In this document: one piece after another, positions 17,911-26,228 of the stretch
Layout of the letters: each line of letters opens with the position of its first letter
How positions within the stretch are numbered: the first letter of the stretch is position 1
From: Thermoanaerobaculia bacterium
GTDB lineage: Bacteria > Acidobacteriota > Thermoanaerobaculia > Gp7-AA8
NCBI GenBank assembly: GCA_017883205.1
Contig: JADGNZ010000009.1
Span: 95,028 to 159,027, forward strand
Direction: 5' to 3'
Length of the DNA stretch: 64,000 bases
Made by a program: the position numbers and the translations under genes
Notes under the pieces: generated by a model
What the model was told of the DNA's origin: nothing
Seen by the model: only the letters and a program-made list of their open reading frames with translations
The model's database searches: none

Positions 17911-18031
17911 GGAGGGGAGGATCGTATCGCACGTGGGCGCCGCAGTCCGGTGTCGGAAGCCGGAAGCAAGATCTCATTCCCCGACTCCCGATTTCCGCGC
18001 TGCGATAAAAAACGAAACAACGTTTGCGCGC

Positions 18032-18808
18032 TCAGCCCGGGGGAGCACTCTGCGATGCGCAGCGGGGTTGATCGCGGTCGTCCTGAATCGCCCCGGCGAT
18101 CGCGTTGAGCGCATCGCGGCATTCGTCTGCGTCACCCGGTGGCCGGTGGAACAGCTCCAACAAGTCGTGTACATGCCCACGGGCCAGATTGACCGCGTAA
18201 CAATCGGGTGTCGTAGCTTGTTCGACGCCGATGGGATCGGGACGCGTCCATTCACTCAGCTTCCACAGCATCTCGTTCGTCAACGACCACGGTCCTTCGG
18301 GCGCGTCCTGCCAGTCGTCGACATCGCGAGTCTCCGCAGACGCGACCCAGCGACGGAGTTGCTCGTTCGTCGTCTTGCCCCTCTGCCACTCGCTCAACAC
18401 GCGAACCAGCTCGCGACTGCCCAGGACTCTCCCATCGCGCTGCCCGTCGAGGTACGCAATAACCTGGTTGGCTGAATCGGCGAGGATCAGGTGGGCGTGA
18501 TGAAGAATCAGAACCTCATTCTCATTGTCGAGCGTCGGCGCTTCGTAGGTGTAGACGATGTAGTCGGTACCGTCTTTCGCAAGTATCGATCCGCATCCTT
18601 CTGGATCGTATTCGGCGACGACCCTGGCCTTCGCATCGCCCCGCCAGATCTTCACGACGTCGAAGCCGAAGATATACTCGGCCGTTCCGCGGACCACCAC
18701 CGTCGCGTTGTGAAACCGCTCGCGAGGCGGAATGTCGACCGTGATGCAGGCCATCGCCGTCCGGGCGCCGAGCGCGAGAGCGACTGCCGCGACGATTCGC
18801 ATGCGCAT
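18032..18808 (-). CDS. Hypothetical exported protein
   Basis: Signal-like N-terminus MRMRIVAAVALALGARTAMAC; intact 258 aa. Confidence 0.65.
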   Translation of the reverse strand: MRMRIVAAVALALGARTAMACITVDIPPRERFHNATVVVRGTAEYIFGFDVVKIWRGDAKARVVAEYDPEGCGSILAKDGTDYIVYTYEAPTLDNENEVLILHHAHLILADSANQVIAYLDGQRDGRVLGSRELVRVLSEWQRGKTTNEQLRRWVASAETRDVDDWQDAPEGPWSLTNEMLWKLSEWTRPDPIGVEQATTPDCYAVNLARGHVHDLLELFHRPPGDADECRDALNAIAGAIQDDRDQPRCASQSAPPG

Positions 18809-18914
18809 GACCCATCATGCGTCAAGAACCGTGGGGGGGTGCAAAAGATCAGTCAATCTCGCAAACTTCCGACGGACAACCAACACCCGGATCCTGCCAC
18901 TACAATATCCGGCC

Positions 18915-21900
18915 ATGCAGAAAACGATTCGTGCCGCTCTCGTCGTCCTCTCGCTCGCTCTCCCTCTTGCCGCGCAGATCGATCCCGGGATGTATGGCGA
19001 CATACGCTGGCGGATGATCGGGCCGTTCCGCGGGGGGCGCACCGTCGCAGCAGTGGGTGTGCCGCAGCAGCCGAGCGTGTTCTACATCGGCGTCAACAAC
19101 GGCGGGGTCTGGCGGACGAACGACTACGGCCGGATCTGGACGCCACTTTTTGATGACCAGCCTTCCGGCTCGATCGGCGCGCTGGCGGTTGCGCCGTCCG
19201 ATCCGAACGTCGTCTATGCAGGCAGCGGCGAAGGTTTGCAGCGACCCGATCTCGCCACCGGCGACGGTATGTACCGGTCGTCAGACAGTGGCAAAACATG
19301 GACGCACCTCGGCCTCCGCGACGCGCAGCAGATTCCGCAGATCGTCGTCGATCCGGCCGATCCGAACCGGCTCTTCGTGGCCGTTCTCGGACATCCGTAC
19401 GGTCCAAACGAGGAGCGAGGCATCTTCCGCTCGACCGACGGCGGCAAGTCGTTCCAGAAAGTCCTCTACAAAAACGAATTCACCGGCGCCATCGACGTCA
19501 TCCTCGATCCGTCGAATGCGCAGACCGTCTACGCCGCCCTTTGGCAGGCGCAGCAGGGTCCGTGGGAGAACGCGTATCTCGATGGGCCCGCGACCGGCCT
19601 TTTCAAGTCGACCGACGGCGGAACGACCTGGAACGAGTTGAAGAACGGACTGCCCGACTCGAAGGTGATGGGACGCCTCGGCATCGAAGTGTCGAAATCC
19701 GATCCGAAGCGGCTCTACGCAATCTGCGGCGTCGATGCGAAGTCGGGCGGTCTCTATCGTTCGAATGATGGCGGCGCGACGTGGACGCGCGCGAATACGG
19801 ACGAGCGCATCTGGGGACGTGCTGGCGACTTCAACGAAGTGCGCAGCGATCCGAAAAACGCAGACATCGTTTACGTCGCCAACGTCGTGACTTGGAAGTC
19901 AACCGATGGCGGCAAGACCTTCGCCTCGTTCCGCGGCGCGCCAGGCGGCGACGACTACCACCGCGTCTGGATCAATCCGAATGATACGAAGACGATCCTC
20001 ATCGCCTCGGATCAGGGAGCGATCGTCACCGTCAACGGCGGCGAGTCGTGGAGCTCCTGGTACAACCAACCGACCGCGCAGATGTTTCACGTCAACGCCG
20101 ACAACGACTTCCCGTACCACGTCTGCGGCGGACAGCAGGAGAGCGGCTCGGCGTGCGTGGCAAGCCGTGGAGACGACGGAGCGATTACGCTCCGCGAGTG
20201 GCATCCAGTGGGCGTCGAAGAGTACGGCTACGCGGTTCCCGATCCGCTCGATCCGAACATCATCTACGGCGGCAAGATCTCACGCACGGACCGGCGCACA
20301 GGCCAGGTCAAGGACATCACGCCGAAACCGCTTCGCAAAGGCGGCTACCGAACGGTGCGCACCGCGCCGGTCGTATTTTCGCAGGCCGATCCGCACGCGC
20401 TTTTCTTCGCATCGAACACGGTCTGGAAAACGACGAACGGCGGCGAGAGCTGGTCGGAGATCAGCCCCGACCTGTCGCGCAAGACGTGGGCTCTGCCCGA
20501 AAGTGCGCGCGGTTACGCGAACACGCCGCAGACGAAAGTGACGCAGCGCGGCGTGGTCTACGCGCTCGCTCCATCGCCCCTCGACATCAACACGCTATGG
20601 GCGGGCACCGACGACGGCCTGATTCACGTCACGCGCGACAGCGGAAAAACGTGGACGGACGTGACGCCTTCCGAGCTGAAACCATGGGCGAAAGTCTCGA
20701 TCCTCGAGGCGTCCCACACCGACGCGAACGAAGCGTATGCCGCCATCAACACCATCCGTCTCGATGAGCTTCATCCGCACATCTACCGGACGCGCGACGG
20801 CGGCAAGACGTGGCAGCACATCGTCAGCGGCATCGCCGACGGCGCGACGATCAATGTGGTTCGCGAAGATCCGAAACACCGCGGTCTGCTCTTCGCCGGA
20901 AGCGAGACGCAGGTCTGGGTCTCGGTCAATGACGGCGATTCGTGGTCGTCGCTGCGCCAGAACATGCCGGCGTCGTCGATCCGCGATCTCGTCGTGCATG
21001 ACGATGACGTCATCGCCGGCACGCACGGACGCGGCTTCTGGATCCTCGACGACATCGAGCCGCTCCGCCAGATGAACGGGCGCTTGACTGAGGCAACGCT
21101 CTTCAAACCACAGCGCGCGATTCGCACGCGCTGGAACAAGTACACCGACACGCCGATGCCGCCCGACGAACCGATGGGGCAGAACCCACCGGACGGCGCC
21201 ATCATTGATTACTACCTCCCGTCGGCCGCGGCCGGCCCGGTGACGCTGGAGATTCTCGACAAGTCGGGTGCGCTGATCCGCCGTTACGCGAGCACCGATC
21301 CGGCGCCCGCACCGAAGGATGAGGGCAACATCCCCTGGTATTGGATCCGTCCGCTGCAATCGCCATCCGCCGCGGCGGGCATGCACCGCTTCACCTGGGA
21401 TCTGCACTACGCGCCCGCGCCGGGCTCACGCAACTCCTATCCGATCGCCGCCGTTCCGCACGACACCGCGCCGTCGCCGACGTCGCCGTGGGTGCTTCCC
21501 GGCGATGGCTACTCGGTGCGATTGACGGTCAACGGCAGGACGCTCTCGCAGCCGCTGAGCGTGACGATGGATCCGCGCGTCAAGACATCGCAGGCGGATC
21601 TCGAGCAGCAGTTCGCGCTGTCAAAAGAGATGTACGACGACATCGCGCAACTGCAGGCGGCCGGTGAACGGATCGGCACCGTCCGCAGCCAATTGCGCGC
21701 GGCAAAGCCGGTCAGCGAGGCCATCACCGCGCTGCGCAAACAGGCGCGCGAGCTTTCGGGCGTTGCTAGCGAAGACGACGACGAAGGTCCGCCATCCGCC
21801 GCTCCGAACCGCGAAACGGTGAACAGCCTTTTGCAATCGCTGCGTGCCATGGAGCGTCTGCTGCAGCAGTCGGACGACACACCGACGACGCAAGCGCTCG

Positions 21901-22022
21901 CCGCCGTCGAAGATCGCCGGGCTGCGGTCGCCGAGGTGCTGGGACGCACGAAAGCGTTCGAGGCGGCAGCGCAGGCGGCGAAACTGCCGCCGGCGAAAGG
22001 ATCGAGCGGGATCAAGCCGTAG
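18915..22022 (+). CDS. Exported VPS10/sortilin-like BNR-repeat beta-propeller protein
   Basis: Signal peptide; many SxDxGxTW Asp-box motifs (YRSSDSGKTWTHL, FKSTDGGTTWNEL, YRTRDGGKTWQHI). Confidence 0.88.
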   Translation: MQKTIRAALVVLSLALPLAAQIDPGMYGDIRWRMIGPFRGGRTVAAVGVPQQPSVFYIGVNNGGVWRTNDYGRIWTPLFDDQPSGSIGALAVAPSDPNVVYAGSGEGLQRPDLATGDGMYRSSDSGKTWTHLGLRDAQQIPQIVVDPADPNRLFVAVLGHPYGPNEERGIFRSTDGGKSFQKVLYKNEFTGAIDVILDPSNAQTVYAALWQAQQGPWENAYLDGPATGLFKSTDGGTTWNELKNGLPDSKVMGRLGIEVSKSDPKRLYAICGVDAKSGGLYRSNDGGATWTRANTDERIWGRAGDFNEVRSDPKNADIVYVANVVTWKSTDGGKTFASFRGAPGGDDYHRVWINPNDTKTILIASDQGAIVTVNGGESWSSWYNQPTAQMFHVNADNDFPYHVCGGQQESGSACVASRGDDGAITLREWHPVGVEEYGYAVPDPLDPNIIYGGKISRTDRRTGQVKDITPKPLRKGGYRTVRTAPVVFSQADPHALFFASNTVWKTTNGGESWSEISPDLSRKTWALPESARGYANTPQTKVTQRGVVYALAPSPLDINTLWAGTDDGLIHVTRDSGKTWTDVTPSELKPWAKVSILEASHTDANEAYAAINTIRLDELHPHIYRTRDGGKTWQHIVSGIADGATINVVREDPKHRGLLFAGSETQVWVSVNDGDSWSSLRQNMPASSIRDLVVHDDDVIAGTHGRGFWILDDIEPLRQMNGRLTEATLFKPQRAIRTRWNKYTDTPMPPDEPMGQNPPDGAIIDYYLPSAAAGPVTLEILDKSGALIRRYASTDPAPAPKDEGNIPWYWIRPLQSPSAAAGMHRFTWDLHYAPAPGSRNSYPIAAVPHDTAPSPTSPWVLPGDGYSVRLTVNGRTLSQPLSVTMDPRVKTSQADLEQQFALSKEMYDDIAQLQAAGERIGTVRSQLRAAKPVSEAITALRKQARELSGVASEDDDEGPPSAAPNRETVNSLLQSLRAMERLLQQSDDTPTTQALAAVEDRRAAVAEVLGRTKAFEAAAQAAKLPPAKGSSGIKP

Positions 22023-22116
22023 CGATCGTTCTTGCGTTTCGGGGAACGCCCCCTCATCCGCCTTCGGCACCTTCTCCCCCACAAAAAACGTGGGGGAGAA
22101 GGCGCTCGTGGGAGAG

Positions 22117-22182
22117 GTTGTCGCGAAGGTTGTCGCGAAGGTTGTCGCGAAGGTTGTCGTGAAGGTTGTCGTGAAGGTTGTT
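22117..22182. repeat. 12-bp tandem repeat (GTTGTCGCGAAG), about 5-6 units
   Basis: Direct inspection. Confidence 0.9.
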
Positions 22183-22201
22183 GATCACGCGGCCGTGAGG
22201 T

Positions 22202-22610
22202 CACGCCATGCTCCTGAATCGAGCGCCTTCTCCCCTCGTGCTTTTCGAGGGGAGAAGGTGCCGAAGGCGGATGAGGGGTGCGGTGCAATCGACGGACACG
22301 AGGTTCAGGCCCTGCGTGACGCACGGCGCAGCTCTTGGGTTTGGCAACGTTGTCGGCGACAGTCCAACGCCCCCTCATCCGGCCTTCGGCCACCTTCTCC
22401 CCCACAAAAGCGTGGGGGAGAAGGCGCTCGACGGAGAGGTAATCGTGAAAGCTGGCGAACGCGCCGTCGTGTGTGAACACGCCATGCTCCTGAATCGAGC
22501 GCCTTCTCCCCTCGTGCTTTTCGAGGGGAGAAGGTGCCGAAGGCGGATGAGGGGTGTGGTGCAATCGACGGACACGAGGTTCAGGCCCTGCGTGACGCAC
22601 GGCGCAGCTC
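22202..22610. repeat. 133-bp element duplicated in direct orientation (22202-22334, 22478-22610) with REP-like hairpins
   Basis: CACGCCATGCTCCTGAATCGAGCGCCTTCTCCCC...GACGCACGGCGCAGCTC twice with about one mismatch; related inverted copy at 63.7-63.9 kb. Confidence 0.93.
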
Positions 22611-22748
22611 CCGTTTGGCAACGTTGGCGCGACATCAAACGCCCCTCATCCGGCCACCTCGATGGTGATGTTGTGCGAGCAAGCGATTGCAAGATGCCGG
22701 TTGCGGGCGGTGATGCTTTGATGCTTCAGCGAGTTCTGGTATGATGCT

Positions 22749-23015
22749 TTGATGCGAACCACATTGACGCTGGATGATCAGCTTGCGAAGGCGCTCAAAG
22801 AGATCGCGCACCGCACCGGCAAGCCTTTCAAGGATGTCGTCAACGAGACCCTTCGAGGAGGGCTTCAGAAAAAAGGCGTGCAGCCGAAACCGTACCGGCT
22901 CAAGACGGTCTCGCTCGGTGGCGTTCTCGGGGGATTGAATCTCGACAAGGCGTTGAGCATCGCGGACGCTCTCGAGGACGAGGAGATCGCCCGAAAGCTC
23001 GAGATGCGTAAATGA
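22749..23015 (+). CDS. VapB-like antitoxin
   Basis: Ribbon-helix-helix-like MRTTLTLDDQLAKALKEIAHRTGKPFKDVVNETLRGGL; overlaps the PIN gene. Confidence 0.8.
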   Translation: MMRTTLTLDDQLAKALKEIAHRTGKPFKDVVNETLRGGLQKKGVQPKPYRLKTVSLGGVLGGLNLDKALSIADALEDEEIARKLEMRK

Positions 23016-23452
23016 TCCTGGCGGACGCGAACCTGCTCATCTACGCCATCGATCGAGACGCTCCCCATCACCGGCGGGCACACGCATGGCTCGTCTCGAT
23101 CATGTCCGACGTCACCCCGGTCGCCCTCGCATGGATCGTCATTCTTGCTTTTCTGCGAATCACGACTCGCACCGGGATCATGCGCAACCCGCTGACGCCG
23201 GAGCAAGCCATCCGTTATGTCGACTCCTGGCTGGCTCAGCCACACGTCGTCATCGCCTGGCCCGGCGAAGACCACTGGCCGATCATGCGGAGTCTCCTCC
23301 TGGCTAGCGGCACGGCGGGCAACCTGACTTCCGATGCTCACCTTGCCGCCATCGCCATCGAAAAGGGAGCAACGATCCACACGGCCGACAACGATTTCCG
23401 GCGCTTTGCAGGGATCAGGGTGATGAATCCCATCGACAAACAAAGCCATTGA
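23012..23452 (+). CDS. VapC-like PIN-domain toxin
   Basis: MILADANLLIYAIDRDAPHH...NLTSDAHLAAIAIEKGATIHTADNDF. Confidence 0.88.
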   Translation: MILADANLLIYAIDRDAPHHRRAHAWLVSIMSDVTPVALAWIVILAFLRITTRTGIMRNPLTPEQAIRYVDSWLAQPHVVIAWPGEDHWPIMRSLLLASGTAGNLTSDAHLAAIAIEKGATIHTADNDFRRFAGIRVMNPIDKQSH

Positions 23453-23485
23453 GCGGGCATACGGCTTGAGTATGCCGACTACACC

Positions 23486-25153
23486 ATGAGACGTCTGCCC
23501 CTGATCCTGCTCCTCCTCCTCATCGTTCCGCGCGCAGACGCTCAGTGGCCGCAGATCGGCGCGAACCCAAGCCATAGCGGACACGTGCCTGTGGCGGCGC
23601 AGCCCCTGCTTCAGCTCATGTCCGACATCGTCTACGACCCGTTCGTAGAACAGGAGCAGGCGGCCTCTTTCGGCGACCTCCTCGTTCACTACCAGGTGCC
23701 GCTCATCGACGGCGACGGCGTCTACATGGAATTCAAGTCGGGCGCATTCGTGACGCCGGAACATTGGGAGACGCAGGACTGGAGCATCCACGGCCTGCGT
23801 TGGCAGGACGGCACGCTGGCCGACCGCTGGACGGCGCCGAGCGACTGGAAGCCGGTGCCGGCGAACGGCGCCGCTTTTTTCGAGCCGGTATTTCACGCCG
23901 TGCTCGCGAATGGTTTTCTCTACATGCCCGCAGCCGGCGGCACACTGATGCAAATCGACCGCATCGATGGCCACCTCGTGAAGCGCATCAATCCGTTCCC
24001 GTCGTTCGATCCGAACATCTACGTCTCCGGCGTTCCGGCAGCCGACGCGGCGGGAAACATCTACTACGGAGCGTTCGGACTCGATGCCGCCGATCCCTGG
24101 GGAAAGGACATCACCGGCGCGTGGCTGGTGAAAGTGCAGCCCGACGGCAGCACGCGCGCGATCCCGTTCGCTACTCTCGTTCCGAATGCGCCGAGGGCGA
24201 CGGATCAATGCACGTATTTTTTCAGCGGCAGCGCGCCGCACCCATTGCCGCCCTCGCCGTCCGCGGTGGCACCGACGATCCCTTGCGGTTCCGTGAGGCC
24301 GGGCATCAACGCTGCGCCCGCGATCGCCGCCGACGGCACGATCTACGTCGCCGGTCTGGCAAACCTCAATCCTCTCTGGTCGTACCTGGTGGCCGTCAAC
24401 CCCGACCTCACGCCGAAGTGGAGCGCATCGCTGCGCAATCGTTTTCACGATGGATGCGGTGTGCTCATCCCATATGGAACTTCCTCAGGCTCCTGCCGGG
24501 CCGGCGCAGCACTGGGTGTCGATCCGAACGACAATCAGCCGGGCTCGGGAATCGTGAACGACGACTCCACATCATCACCTGTCGTCCTCCCCGACGGCTC
24601 GGTCCTGTACGGCACCTACACCATCTACAACGGCGAGCGCGGACACCTGACACACTTCTCCTCGTCCGGAGCGTTCGTGGCCTCCTACGATTTTGGCTGG
24701 GACATCACGCCCGCGGTTTGGGAGCACGACGGCACGTGGTCCATCGTGATCAAGGAGAATTTCTACGAGGCTCCTCAGAAATACTTCATCACCCAGCTCG
24801 ACGCGAATCTGCAGAGGGAGTGGCAATTCAGGAGCACGAACACGCAGGCATGCGGCCGCGCGCCGGACGGCCATGTGTTCTGCGTTGACGAACAACCAAA
24901 CGGCTTCGAGTGGTGCGTGAACGCGCCGGCGATCGACAGCCGGGGAGTTGTGTACGTGAACAGCGAGGACGGCAATCTGTACGCGATCGGCCAGACCGGC
25001 ATCGTCCAGGAGAAGATCTTTCTCCAACTCGCCCTCGGCGCCGGCTACACGCCCGTGTCGATCGGTCCGGACGGAAAGATCTACGCGCAGAACGCCGGAC
25101 ACCTGTTCGCTGTCGGCGGCTCACGGCCGCGGGTGCGAGCAGTGCGGCACTGA
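23486..25153 (+). CDS. Exported PQQ-like beta-propeller protein
   Basis: Signal peptide; INSEDGNLYAIGQTG and DGTIYVAGLANL repeats. Confidence 0.75.
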   Translation: MRRLPLILLLLLIVPRADAQWPQIGANPSHSGHVPVAAQPLLQLMSDIVYDPFVEQEQAASFGDLLVHYQVPLIDGDGVYMEFKSGAFVTPEHWETQDWSIHGLRWQDGTLADRWTAPSDWKPVPANGAAFFEPVFHAVLANGFLYMPAAGGTLMQIDRIDGHLVKRINPFPSFDPNIYVSGVPAADAAGNIYYGAFGLDAADPWGKDITGAWLVKVQPDGSTRAIPFATLVPNAPRATDQCTYFFSGSAPHPLPPSPSAVAPTIPCGSVRPGINAAPAIAADGTIYVAGLANLNPLWSYLVAVNPDLTPKWSASLRNRFHDGCGVLIPYGTSSGSCRAGAALGVDPNDNQPGSGIVNDDSTSSPVVLPDGSVLYGTYTIYNGERGHLTHFSSSGAFVASYDFGWDITPAVWEHDGTWSIVIKENFYEAPQKYFITQLDANLQREWQFRSTNTQACGRAPDGHVFCVDEQPNGFEWCVNAPAIDSRGVVYVNSEDGNLYAIGQTGIVQEKIFLQLALGAGYTPVSIGPDGKIYAQNAGHLFAVGGSRPRVRAVRH

Positions 25154-25179
25154 GTACGAAGCGTCGTACCCGCGGCTGG

Positions 25180-26105
25180 AGGTCGCGATCTCCTTCCCCG
25201 AGGTTGCAATCTCTCCGCACGAAGTCACGATCTGCTTCGACGAAGTCGTGATCTCCTTTGGCGAGATCCCGATCTCCTTCCACGTGATCGCGATCTCGCT
25301 CCCCGAGGTTACGATCTCCGCCGGCAAGATCGCGAGACCACTTCACGAGATCCCGATCTCTTTCCTCGAAGTACCGATCCCCTCCGTTCTTATCTCGATC
25401 TCCAGTTTTGAGATCGACATCCCCCTCTTTCTTAAACCGATCCCTCGGAGTCTCGTTTCGACCCCTCGGCTTCTCAAATGGACCCCTCCTGATCTCAAAG
25501 CGATCCCTTGGCTTCTCAAAACGACCTCGCGAAATCTCAAATCGATCTCGTTTCGAGATATCGCGACCCCTCCGAATCTCGAAACGATCCCTCGGAATCT
25601 CAAATCGATCTCCTTCCCCGAGGTCGCGATCTCCTCCGAAGAGATCGCGATCTCCATTTTTGAGATCGATACCCCTCTCAATCTCAAAACGACCCCTCCG
25701 AATCTCAAAACGATCCCCCGGAATCTTAAAACGACCCCTCCCAGTCTTAAAACGACCCCCCGGAATCTCGTTTCGACCCCTCCAATTCTTAAATCGACCC
25801 CTCCCGATCTCGAAAATTTGGGTTTTTTTCTTAAAACGACCCCTCTCCATCTCAAAGCGATCTATCGGTTTCTCAAAACGATCTCGCGAAGGGAGATATC
25901 GATCTCTTTTCTCGAGATCGATACCCCTCTCGAACTTAAAACGACCCCTCCGAATCTCAAAACGACCCCCCGGAATCTCGTTTCGACCCCTCCATTTCTT
26001 AAATCGACCCCTCCATTTCTTAAATCGACCCCTCCGATTCTTAGAACGACCCCCCTCAATCTCGAAGCGACCCCCTCCGAATCGCAGATCGACGTGATTT
26101 CTGGA
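25180..26105. repeat. Large degenerate 21-bp tandem repeat array (about 40+ units) between convergent genes
   Basis: Unit like CGACCCCTCCGAATCTCAAAA; e.g. ATCTCAAAA at 25681 and 25702, ATCTTAAAA at 25723. Open in several frames on both strands. Confidence 0.95.
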
Positions 26106-26228
26106 GATCGCGACTCCTCCGCCGATGCCGCGGACCTGACCACTGGGGGGCCTGACCAAGAGGTTCCGTATATTTCAGAACATCTTTTCGATCGGATTTG
26201 GAAACTCACGGCCCGTGAGACCGGATCG

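Noticed and set aside
24828-26159. 443-aa minus-strand FEIRRGR-repeat ORF
   Set aside because: Also explained by a stop-free 21-bp period and overlaps the PQQ gene antisense; kept only as an alternative hypothesis.
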